Source of the DNA: Acholeplasma sp.
GTDB lineage: Bacteria > Bacillota_I > Bacilli_A > Acholeplasmatales > Acholeplasmataceae
Assembly: GCA_012837395.1 (NCBI GenBank)
Contig: DURF01000057.1
Coordinates: 1-12,961, forward strand
Direction of reading: 5' to 3'
Length of the DNA: 12,961 nt
Both the position numbers and the translations under genes were made by a program. The notes under the pieces were generated by a model. It was not told the origin of the DNA, made no database searches, and was given only the letters and a program-made list of their open reading frames with translations. Shown here piece by piece: positions 1-5,918 of this stretch (positions are counted from its first letter, which is position 1; every line of letters begins with the position of its first letter).

Positions 1-771
1 ATTATTCCAATGATTGCATCAAGTATTATGTCTAAAAAGCTTGCAAGTGGATCTGATGCGATTGTATTAGATGTTAAAGTAGGTTCTGGTGCATTCATGA
101 AAACTATTGATGAAGCAAAAGAACTTGCAAGTCTAATGGTTGAAATAGGAAAACTTGCCGGTAAAAAAGTAACAGCAATACTTACAAGCATGGAAGAACC
201 ACTTGGTAACTTAATTGGTAATGGACTTGAAGTATATGAAGCAATCCTAACATTACAAGGAAAAGGTCCAAAAGATGTTGTTGATGTAACTGTTGAAATT
301 GGTGCACAGTTATTACTTGATGCTAATATAGAAACTGATTTAGAAGTTGCTAAACAAAAGTTAATTGATGCTTTAAATAATGGTATTGCTTTAAATAAAT
401 TTAGAGAAATGGTTATTGCTCAAAAAGGTGATGTATCATATATTGATAATCCAGAAAAACTGTTTACTAATAAAAAGATTGTAATTAATGCTAAAAAATC
501 TGGTTATATTGAATCAATTAATGCTGCAAACATTGGTGTTGCTGCAAGTAGGCTTGGTGCAGGTAGAGAGCATAAAGATGATATTATTGATTTGAAAGTT
601 GGATTAGATTTACATAAGAAAATAGGGGATTACATAAAAGAAGGTGAGCCTTTAGTTACTTTATATGTAGGAGATAAAGGAATCGAAGAAGCAACTAAAT
701 TAATTAACGATAATATTATTATCGGTAATGAAAAGAAGGAAAATAAATTAATATTAGGATTTGTAAAATAA
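1..771 (+). CDS. pdp: Pyrimidine-nucleoside phosphorylase, C-terminal part (5' end outside window)
   Basis: This enzyme cleaves thymidine, deoxyuridine or uridine with phosphate to give the free base and (deoxy)ribose-1-phosphate in cytoplasmic pyrimidine salvage. The frame is open from base 1, so the gene is cut by the window edge; about 256 residues remain of a family usually near 430. Near the left edge is the family signature SSIMSKK...GSDAIVLDVK.GSGAFMK, whose Ser and Lys contact the pyrimidine base in thymidine phosphorylase (family knowledge). The last ~90 residues form the C-terminal PYNP domain, with the typical G.GA.SRLGAGR and D..VGL.LHKK.GD motifs. The internal ATG at base 10 is not the true start, because homology continues upstream of it. 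The stop is followed within a few bases by a strong terminator, so this is probably the last gene of its operon. The Pdp versus DeoA name cannot be settled from this fragment. Confidence 0.93.
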   Translation: MIPMIASSIMSKKLASGSDAIVLDVKVGSGAFMKTIDEAKELASLMVEIGKLAGKKVTAILTSMEEPLGNLIGNGLEVYEAILTLQGKGPKDVVDVTVEIGAQLLLDANIETDLEVAKQKLIDALNNGIALNKFREMVIAQKGDVSYIDNPEKLFTNKKIVINAKKSGYIESINAANIGVAASRLGAGREHKDDIIDLKVGLDLHKKIGDYIKEGEPLVTLYVGDKGIEEATKLINDNIIIGNEKKENKLILGFVK

Positions 772-774
772 TTG

Positions 775-809
775 AAAAGTGTTAGTAGTCTTATACTAAC
801 ACTTTTTTT
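775..809 (+). terminator. Rho-independent terminator after pdp
   Basis: A 13-bp perfect stem (775-787 with 794-806, core AGTGTTAGTA/TACTAACACT) closes a 6-base loop and runs into a T tract (803-809). It begins four bases after the pdp stop. The following promoter starts only 8 bases later, so the terminator insulates thiT from pdp readthrough. Confidence 0.93.
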
Positions 810-816
810 ATAAATT

Positions 817-825
817 TGTTATAAT
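817..825 (+). promoter_or_regulatory. Extended -10 promoter of the thiT transcript
   Basis: The motif TGTTATAAT is a perfect extended -10 (TG-N-TATAAT). No good -35 is visible; a weak CTAACA lies 18 bases upstream, inside the terminator arm. The predicted start near 831-833 falls at the first bases of the TPP riboswitch, which supports the call. Confidence 0.75.
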
Positions 826-833
826 TATTTCGT

Positions 834-914
834 ACTACGGGGTGCTTTAAAGAAGCTGAGAGATTAAATTCGACTCGCATTACCTGATCTGGATAATACC
901 AGCGGAGGGATAGT
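834..914 (+). promoter_or_regulatory. TPP riboswitch (thi box)
   Basis: The aptamer shows the conserved TPP-sensing elements in order: GGGGTGC at 839-845, GCTGAGA at 855-861, ACCTGATCTGG at 882-892, then AATACCAGCGGAGGGA ending at 910. P1 closes by pairing ACTA (834-837) with TAGT (911-914). The P3 side arm is a non-conserved AT-rich segment. By family knowledge the RNA binds thiamine pyrophosphate and represses the downstream gene when the coenzyme is plentiful. The gene downstream is a thiamine transporter, as expected. Confidence 0.96.
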
Positions 915-942
915 ATATAAAAGAATACTTTTTATATTACTA

Positions 943-970
943 TTTCTTTGGGTAACCAAGGAAATTTTTT
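943..970 (+). terminator. Attenuator hairpin of the TPP riboswitch
   Basis: The stem TTTCTTTGG (943-951) pairs with CCAAGGAAA (956-964) through one G-T wobble across a GTAA loop, followed by six T (965-970). It lies between the aptamer and the thiT ribosome binding site (AAGGAG, 978-983), so regulation is most likely by transcription termination. A second hairpin at 911-942 shares its first four bases with P1 and is the probable switching partner (see findings). Confidence 0.85.
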
Positions 971-990
971 ATTTAAAAAGGAGAAGAAAA

Positions 991-1674
991 ATGAAAAATA
1001 AAGAATTAACTAAGTTAATAGTAACTGCAATTTTAGTTGCAGTATCAATAGTTTTAGATGTCATAGTTTCAAGTATTCCAGGGCTTAATTTAAGTATGCC
1101 TTTTGGAGGTAAGTTTTTTGGTATATCAATCTTACCTTTAATTATTATAGGATTAATGTTTGGTCTTAAATACGGACTTTTAGGAGGATTTACTTATGCA
1201 ATATATAACTTTTCATTTGATTATTTAATATATTTAAGTACCCTAAAAGCAACCTTAGAATCATGGACAGGAACACCTTGGACATTTTGGCATATAATGG
1301 CGTTAATATTCTTTGATTATTTAATTCCGTTTACAGCTTATGGTCTTGTTGGAATATTTAAAAAAGACAACTTAAATACAATATCAAACATTGTAAAAGC
1401 TGTCCTATTAGTTAGTATTGTTAGATTAATATCATCAAGTATTGGTGGAGTATTACTTTGGAGTAGTTCAATTAAATATGCCGCAAGTAGTGGTGAAAAT
1501 AATATTGCGACAAAGATATTTTCATTTGTTAATAATAACTTAGTCTTATATAGTGTTTTATATAACTTAACTTATATATTAACATCAGCAATATTAGTTA
1601 CAGTTATTTTAGTTTTAAGTAGAAAAAACTTAAAACTAATTATGGATCAAAGTTTTAGTAGTACTGATCAATAA
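991..1674 (+). CDS. thiT: Thiamine transporter, ECF S-component ThiT family
   Basis: This integral membrane protein is the thiamine-binding S-component that works with the shared ECF module (EcfA, EcfA', EcfT), none of which is encoded here. It has 227 residues, a little longer than the usual ~190-200. Hydrophobic stretches lie near 8-28, 43-72, 100-122, 132-158 and 181-208. The family motif LSMPFGGK at 34-41 is followed by LPL...G...GLKYGLLGG, as in B. subtilis YuaJ/ThiT. DYLIPF.AYG at 109-118 and YNLTY at 191-195 are also typical. The loop near 86-102 carries several Trp, and aromatic residues line the thiamine pocket in this family. The start has a clean AAGGAG 7 bases upstream. The TPP riboswitch supports thiamine as substrate. 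The last 20 bases overlap the end of recU on the other strand. Confidence 0.93.
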   Translation: MKNKELTKLIVTAILVAVSIVLDVIVSSIPGLNLSMPFGGKFFGISILPLIIIGLMFGLKYGLLGGFTYAIYNFSFDYLIYLSTLKATLESWTGTPWTFWHIMALIFFDYLIPFTAYGLVGIFKKDNLNTISNIVKAVLLVSIVRLISSSIGGVLLWSSSIKYAASSGENNIATKIFSFVNNNLVLYSVLYNLTYILTSAILVTVILVLSRKNLKLIMDQSFSSTDQ

Positions 1675-2212
1675 TTTTTAAATAATCTAATCTAGGATGA
1701 TAATTAAACTTAATTTCATAACCATGTTTTAAAAAGTCATTATATGGAATTGATTTGCGCCCCAATTTATCATCCCAGTATTTTAAAATAACACTTATTG
1801 GTAAAAAGAAGTACTTATCAAATAGTTTCCAATGCACAATAATAAAAGCAATCCCACCATGATTACTAACATTTCTTAAATGTTCAATTTGATGAGGATG
1901 AATATTTCTTAAAGGAAAAGATGTTTTAGCTTTTGTTTCTTTAACATCAAAGTCAATATATCTTCCTTTATAGATACCATTATAATCAGTTGTTGAGGGA
2001 GTTTTATAATATGCTTCAACAATTTTCGCTTTATTACGAGCAGGATAACTTACATTAACAACTTGAACAGGAGTTGGTTTTTTATGAATAACAGCAATAT
2101 TATTGTTTAAATAATAATTGTTTGTTATATCAATATCACTCTCTAAAGTCATACCTAAATTTGCTAAGTTTTTTTCTGCTTGAATCTTTTTTTTCGCGTT
2201 TGGATACTTCAT
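1655..2212 (-). CDS. recU: Holliday junction resolvase RecU
   Basis: RecU cuts four-way DNA junctions during recombination and repair and also modulates RecA (family knowledge). It has 185 residues, versus about 206 in B. subtilis, mainly because the N-terminal tail is shorter. Recognisable blocks are KYPN at the start, GMTLE at 20-24, the conserved IAVIHKKPTPVQVVNV at 39-54, TTDYNGIYKGRYIDF at 74-88, KETKAKTSFPL at 91-101 and HQIEHL at 107-112. Catalytic positions are D76, D89 and K91; the second acid is Asp where B. subtilis has Glu (E101). L19 stands where B. subtilis has Arg (R31), while R59 matches R71. A GGTGAT motif precedes the ATG. In Bacillus the gene sits with a penicillin-binding protein gene; here it is alone, convergent with thiT and divergent from the RNase J gene. 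Confidence 0.95.
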   Translation of the reverse strand: MKYPNAKKKIQAEKNLANLGMTLESDIDITNNYYLNNNIAVIHKKPTPVQVVNVSYPARNKAKIVEAYYKTPSTTDYNGIYKGRYIDFDVKETKAKTSFPLRNIHPHQIEHLRNVSNHGGIAFIIVHWKLFDKYFFLPISVILKYWDDKLGRKSIPYNDFLKHGYEIKFNYHPRLDYLKIIDQYY

Positions 2213-2227
2213 ATTATCACCATCTTT

Positions 2228-2236
2228 ATGATAACA
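2228..2236 (-). promoter_or_regulatory. Putative extended -10 promoter of recU
   Basis: On the minus strand this reads TGTTATCAT, one base from the perfect extended -10 found in front of the RNase J gene. No convincing -35 is seen. It is the mirror image of the opposite promoter: 13 bases (2228-2240) match 2271-2283 in inverted orientation with one mismatch. Confidence 0.5.
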
Positions 2237-2280
2237 TAATTTATCGCTAATTTTTAGTATATCATTAAATATTATGTTAT
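2231..2280. repeat. 10-bp perfect inverted repeat in the recU/RNase J divergent region
   Basis: ATAACATAAT at 2231-2240 is the exact reverse complement of ATTATGTTAT at 2271-2280, with 30 bases between. Each arm overlaps the -10 region of one of the two divergent promoters. It may simply be two copies of a favoured promoter sequence facing apart, or a site for a shared regulator. The sequence alone does not decide. Confidence 0.6.
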
Positions 2281-2283
2281 AAT
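2275..2283 (+). promoter_or_regulatory. Extended -10 promoter of the RNase J gene
   Basis: TGTTATAAT is a perfect extended -10 and no good -35 lies 16-18 bases upstream. The predicted start near 2290 gives a leader of about 40 bases, with an AAGGAAGTGA ribosome binding site at 2313-2322 before the ATG at 2329. Confidence 0.7.
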
Positions 2284-2328
2284 ATATTGCGTTAGAAGCA
2301 ATTTAAATTTAAAAGGAAGTGAATATAA

Positions 2329-4008
2329 ATGAGCGAAATACGTTTTTTTGCTTTAGGAGGTCTTGCGGAAAATGGAAAAAATATGTTTGTTATCGATGTT
2401 GATGGCGACTTATTTGTTTTAGATGCAGGAATTAAATTTCCCACAAGTGAATTTTATGGAGTAGATGAAATTATTCCCGATTATAAAAGTTTAATAAGAG
2501 TTAAAAGCCGCATTAAGGGATTTTTTATGACTCACGCCCATGAAGACCATATCGCAGCACTGCCACATATATTAAGAGAATTAAATGTAGCAGTATACGC
2601 AACTAAATTTACAATGGAAGTTATTAAAGATAATTTAAAAGAAGCAGGATTAAATATAGATGATTATCAATTGAATGTGATTAACCAAGATAGTATTATA
2701 AAATTTGGAAATGTTAGAGTTGCTTTTTTCAATACAACTCATTCAATTCCTGAATCAGTTGGGATTGCTATTCAAACTGTAAAAGGTAATATTATTTATA
2801 CGAGTGATTTTACTTTTGATCAATCAGGAAATTCAAAATACCAAACCGATTTTAATAAAATCAATAAACTAGCAGATAAAGATGTTCTAGCTTTATTAAT
2901 TGAATCAGTTGGTTCTAGTGAAGTTAGATCAAGTAATATGAATTTAGAGTTAAGCCATAGATTAAATAGTAGTTTTTCTAATTCAAAGGGTAGAATTATT
3001 GTTTCACTTTTCTCATCTGATTTATTAAAAATTCAAAATGTTATTGATATAGCATTAAATCATAATAAGAAAATTGCAATTATTGGTAGAAAAGCTCAAA
3101 GAATTGTTGATATAGCGATTAATGAAGGTTATTTAGATATTCCAGAAAAATCATTAATTAATTTAAAATTTATTGATGAAAAAAACAAAAATAATGATGA
3201 TAATATTGTAGCTCTTATTACTGGACAAAGACATGAACCATTTTATATGTTACAAAGAATGAGTAAGAAGAGTGATCGTTTAATTCATATTGATGAAAAT
3301 GACACAATAATCATTATGACAGCACCTGTGCCAGGAACTGAAAAAATGGCAGCAAGAACACTTGATATCTTATTTAGAACAGATGCTAAAATTGAAGTAA
3401 TCGAAAACAGATTACTATCTTATTCACACGCAAGTAGTGAAGAAATAAAAATGATGATTAATATGTTAAAGCCTAAATATATAATTCCGGTTATTGGTGA
3501 GTTTCGTCATCAATACCGTGTTAGAAAGTTAGCTAAAGATATTGGTTATAAAGAAGAAAATGTTTTTATTATGGATAATGGTGATGTTTTAAACTTTGAT
3601 GAGGATCCATATGTTTCAAAAGGTGATATTAATGTTGGTGAAATATTAATTGATGGTACTGCACTTGATGATGATAATAATATGGTTCTAAGAGATCGTG
3701 AATTATTAGCTGATGATGGAGCATTAATTATAGTTGCTCATGTTGATCCAAGAAATAAAACAATTGTTGGTGATATTCAAATAGTTACAAAAGGATTTGT
3801 TTATGTTAAAGAGTCAGAAGAAATTTTAACTCAAATTAAAAACGAATTTATTAGTATAAGTGATAAACATTTATCTGGTAAGTATGTTAATTGGGGTGAG
3901 TTTAAAAATGATGCAAGAAAAAATCTTTCTAAATTTATTTATCAATTAACAAAAAGAAGTCCAATTACAATACCAGTTATAATATCAACTGAAATTACAA
4001 AGAAATAA
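2329..4008 (+). CDS. rnjB: RNase J family metallo-beta-lactamase ribonuclease, J2-like (degenerate metal site)
   Basis: RNase J proteins are 5'-to-3' exo- and endoribonucleases in mRNA decay and rRNA maturation, often as J1/J2 complexes in the cytoplasm. The 559 residues match the usual ~555. The metallo-beta-lactamase part has HAHEDH at 69-74, H138 in THSIPESVG, and D160 in SDFTFD. The beta-CASP region follows, then DGTALDDD...VLRDRELLADDGA near 442-465 and the C-terminal domain with KGFVYVKESEE at 488-498. Departures are clear: the HGEYR motif reads IGEFR (I389 for the metal-binding His, H390 in B. subtilis J1), SGH reads YSH (365-367), TGSQGEP reads TGQRHEP (299-304), and the SDSTN-type motif near 192-197 is lost. 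B. subtilis RNase J2 (from memory) also lacks that His and has SSH, so a J2-like role is favoured. Reduced catalysis is inference. The family call is very sure, the J2 symbol less so. Confidence 0.9.
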   Translation: MSEIRFFALGGLAENGKNMFVIDVDGDLFVLDAGIKFPTSEFYGVDEIIPDYKSLIRVKSRIKGFFMTHAHEDHIAALPHILRELNVAVYATKFTMEVIKDNLKEAGLNIDDYQLNVINQDSIIKFGNVRVAFFNTTHSIPESVGIAIQTVKGNIIYTSDFTFDQSGNSKYQTDFNKINKLADKDVLALLIESVGSSEVRSSNMNLELSHRLNSSFSNSKGRIIVSLFSSDLLKIQNVIDIALNHNKKIAIIGRKAQRIVDIAINEGYLDIPEKSLINLKFIDEKNKNNDDNIVALITGQRHEPFYMLQRMSKKSDRLIHIDENDTIIIMTAPVPGTEKMAARTLDILFRTDAKIEVIENRLLSYSHASSEEIKMMINMLKPKYIIPVIGEFRHQYRVRKLAKDIGYKEENVFIMDNGDVLNFDEDPYVSKGDINVGEILIDGTALDDDNNMVLRDRELLADDGALIIVAHVDPRNKTIVGDIQIVTKGFVYVKESEEILTQIKNEFISISDKHLSGKYVNWGEFKNDARKNLSKFIYQLTKRSPITIPVIISTEITKK

Positions 4009-4014
4009 TAATAG

Positions 4015-4042
4015 AAAATGCTCATTTCTGAGCATTTTTTTT
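4015..4042. terminator. Bidirectional terminator between the RNase J gene and rarA
   Basis: A 10-bp perfect stem (AAAATGCTCA 4015-4024 with TGAGCATTTT 4029-4038) has a four-base loop that reads TTTC on the plus strand and GAAA, a GNRA tetraloop, on the minus strand. On the plus strand the T tract runs through 4042. On the minus strand the stem's own four T serve as tail. The final codons and the TGA stop of rarA (4022-4024) lie inside this hairpin, so one element ends both convergent genes. Confidence 0.9.
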
Positions 4043-5272
4043 ACGAATTTTTCCTTTAATTTTATCAATTTGTTCAAGTCTTTGTTTTAAAGCTTTTTCA
4101 TATCTATTATCATCCTTTGGATGAAAATAAGATATATCTTTGATTTTGTCTGGTAAATAAATATCTTCAACTAAAGCATTTTTATAATCATGCGGATATT
4201 TATATATATCTGGATTAGCACTAATTAAGTTATTATCTAAAAAACTTGGAATTGAACCTGTATCTTTATTTTGATAATCATTGATAGCTTCATCTATTGC
4301 TAAATGAGCACTATTAGATTTAGGGCTTATAGCCATATCAACAACAACAGTTCCTAAGATAATTCTTGCTTCTGGGAGTCCTACAATTTCAGCTGCTTGT
4401 GATGCCGCTAAAACTTTTTGACCCATTTGTGGTTGAGCAAGTCCGATATCTTCATAAGCAATTACAAGTAGTCTTCTTATAATACTTTTTAAATCACCTA
4501 AAGTAAGTAGTCTTGCAAGATAATGAAGACTCGCATCTACATCAGAACCTCTTATTGATTTTTGGAGAGCACTTAATAATAAGTAATAGTTATCACTGTC
4601 TTTATCTAGTGATTGATTTACTTTTCCAGCAACTTTATTTAAAATTGTTTGAGTTAAAGTGTCACCATCTTTTAAATAAAGGGTTGCGGATTCTAAAATG
4701 TTAATAGCTGATCTTATATCTTTATTAGAAAATCTAATAATGTAGTTATATGATTCTTCACTTACTTTAATATCAATATCAATGAATTGTAATGCTCTTA
4801 TAATTGCTTTTTTAATATCTTCATCACTAAATTTTTCTATTTCATATATATTAACTCTTGATCTAATCGCATAATTTACTGAATAATATGGGTTGTTAGT
4901 AGTTAAACCGATTAAAGAAACTTTACCATTTTCAACATATGGAAGAAGAACATCTTGAATATCTTTATTCATGCGGTGAACTTCATCAACAATAAGTAAA
5001 ATATTATTAAAGTTAGTTACATCTAAAATATCTTGAAGCATTTTTTTATTATCAGTAGAAGCATTAAAAAAGTAGGTTTCCATTTCTGATTCTTTTGCAA
5101 ATATATTAGCAATCGTTGTTTTACCAGTTCCTGGTGGACCGTATAATATATATGATAATATTTTTTTATTTTCAATCATTTTTCTTAAAATTCCGTTTTG
5201 ACCGATTAAATGTTTTTGTCCAATTACATCATCAAAAGATAAAGGACGCATTTTATGTGCTAATGGTTCCAT
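4022..5272 (-). CDS. rarA: Replication-associated recombination protein A (RarA/MgsA), AAA+ ATPase
   Basis: RarA is a tetrameric clamp-loader-like ATPase that acts at stalled replication forks and single-stranded gaps. The 416 residues match the family. The AAA+ domain shows Walker A GPPGTGKT at 45-52, Walker B LLIVDEVH at 92-99, sensor 1 GLTTNNP at 122-128 and the arginine-finger region IRSR at 136-139. The C-terminal part holds the RarA signatures QKSIRGSDVDASLHYLARL at 237-255, YEDIG at 273-277, GLPEAR at 298-303, SPKSNSA at 316-322 and YKYPHDY at 357-363. This rules out RuvB and DnaX. A GAGGTG ribosome binding site sits 8 bases before the ATG. It is divergent from apt with almost abutting promoters. 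In B. subtilis rarA (yrvN) lies beyond aspS in the same neighbourhood, so its place here suggests a local rearrangement. Confidence 0.96.
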   Translation of the reverse strand: MEPLAHKMRPLSFDDVIGQKHLIGQNGILRKMIENKKILSYILYGPPGTGKTTIANIFAKESEMETYFFNASTDNKKMLQDILDVTNFNNILLIVDEVHRMNKDIQDVLLPYVENGKVSLIGLTTNNPYYSVNYAIRSRVNIYEIEKFSDEDIKKAIIRALQFIDIDIKVSEESYNYIIRFSNKDIRSAINILESATLYLKDGDTLTQTILNKVAGKVNQSLDKDSDNYYLLLSALQKSIRGSDVDASLHYLARLLTLGDLKSIIRRLLVIAYEDIGLAQPQMGQKVLAASQAAEIVGLPEARIILGTVVVDMAISPKSNSAHLAIDEAINDYQNKDTGSIPSFLDNNLISANPDIYKYPHDYKNALVEDIYLPDKIKDISYFHPKDDNRYEKALKQRLEQIDKIKGKIRKKNAQK

Positions 5273-5292
5273 TGTTAAATCACCTCGTCTAT

Positions 5293-5301
5293 ATTATAAC
5301 A
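5293..5301 (-). promoter_or_regulatory. Extended -10 promoter of rarA
   Basis: The minus strand reads TGTTATAAT, identical to the thiT and RNase J promoters. A weak ATGAAA (-35, 5317-5322) lies 18 bases upstream. The predicted start near 5286 would put the GAGGTG ribosome binding site (5281-5286) at the very 5' end of the mRNA, with a leader of only about 14-15 bases. Confidence 0.7.
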
Positions 5302-5325
5302 TTTTATTAATGCGATTTTCATTAG

Positions 5326-5354
5326 TTGAAAAAAAACTAAATATAAGGTAAAAT
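5326..5354 (+). promoter_or_regulatory. Promoter of the apt-relA-dtd operon
   Basis: TTGAAA (5326-5331) and TAAAAT (5349-5354) are separated by exactly 17 bases, a near-consensus sigma-A type promoter. Its -35 is only a few bases from the weak -35 of rarA on the other strand, so the two promoters are back to back. Confidence 0.8.
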
Positions 5355-5376
5355 AATTAATATGATTATAACCAAT

Positions 5377-5381
5377 GGAGG
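5377..5381 (+). promoter_or_regulatory. Ribosome binding site that fixes the apt start
   Basis: GGAGG lies 7 bases before the ATG at 5389. An in-frame ATG at 5362 has no such site, sits only about 8 bases after the -10 hexamer, and would put this GGAGG inside the coding region. The start at 5389 also begins with MDLKKYI, like known Apt proteins. Confidence 0.9.
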
Positions 5382-5388
5382 ATTATTT

Positions 5389-5901
5389 ATGGACTTAAAA
5401 AAATATATTGATACAATTGAAGGATTTCCTAAAAAAGGGATAAAATTTAGAGATATTACGCCTCTTATGGCAAATGGAAATGCATATAAATATGCTAATG
5501 ATGAAATTATTAAGTTTGCTAAAAATCATGATGCAGATTTAGTTGTTGGACCAGAGGCTAGAGGATTCATTTTTGGTTGTCCTGTTGCTTATGCACTTGA
5601 TATTGGTTTTGTTCCAGTTAGAAAACCAGGTAAACTACCAAGAGAAACAACAAGTGTAAGATATGAATTAGAATATGGTCATAATGAATTATCAATTCAT
5701 AAAGACGATATTAAAAAAGGAAGTAGAGTTTTAATAGTAGATGACCTACTAGCAACAGGTGGAACAATTAAAGCAACTATCGATCTTGTTGAAGAACAAG
5801 GTGGAATTGTTGTAGGAATTGCTTTTTTAATTGAGTTAACAGATTTAAAAGGTATGGAATTATTAAAAGGTTATAATGTTTTATCATTAATTAAATATTA
5901 A
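5389..5901 (+). CDS. apt: Adenine phosphoribosyltransferase
   Basis: Apt joins adenine to PRPP to give AMP and pyrophosphate in cytoplasmic purine salvage. From the start at 5389 it has 170 residues, the usual bacterial length. Motifs in order: FRDITPLM at 20-27; VVGPEARGF at 52-60, which binds the base; VRKPGKLP at 77-84 on the flexible loop; and the PRPP-binding signature [13 protein letters not shown] at 114-126, with the two Asp that bracket the ribose phosphate. It ends in FLIEL...LIKY, as in Bacillus. It is the first gene of an operon, with relA starting 17 bases after its stop. The apt-relA-dtd order is widespread in Firmicutes. Linking PRPP-dependent nucleotide supply with (p)ppGpp metabolism is a reasonable reading of the pairing. 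Confidence 0.97.
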   Translation: MDLKKYIDTIEGFPKKGIKFRDITPLMANGNAYKYANDEIIKFAKNHDADLVVGPEARGFIFGCPVAYALDIGFVPVRKPGKLPRETTSVRYELEYGHNELSIHKDDIKKGSRVLIVDDLLATGGTIKATIDLVEEQGGIVVGIAFLIELTDLKGMELLKGYNVLSLIKY

Positions 5902-5918
5902 AGAAACGAGTTGTTAAT

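Noticed and set aside
1640..1680. GATCA...TGATC repeat near the thiT end as a terminator
   Set aside because: The stem is only 5 bp with a 15-base loop and no clean T tract directly after it.
2286..2302. ATTGC/GCAAT inverted repeat near the 5' end of the RNase J mRNA, possibly an autoregulatory 5' stem-loop
   Set aside because: The predicted transcription start falls near 2290, so most of the left arm may not be transcribed, and the stem is only 5 bp.
4513..4704. 63-codon plus-strand open frame inside rarA
   Set aside because: It lies wholly in a well-supported gene on the other strand, has no ribosome binding site and no recognisable sequence.
5116..5310. 64-codon plus-strand open frame over the rarA start
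   Set aside because: It is antisense to the Walker A region of rarA and its promoter, and its composition looks like a reverse-strand shadow.
5362..5388. Upstream in-frame ATG giving apt nine extra residues
   Set aside because: It has no ribosome binding site, lies almost on the -10 hexamer, and the extra residues are not found in Apt proteins. GGAGG before 5389 fixes the later start.
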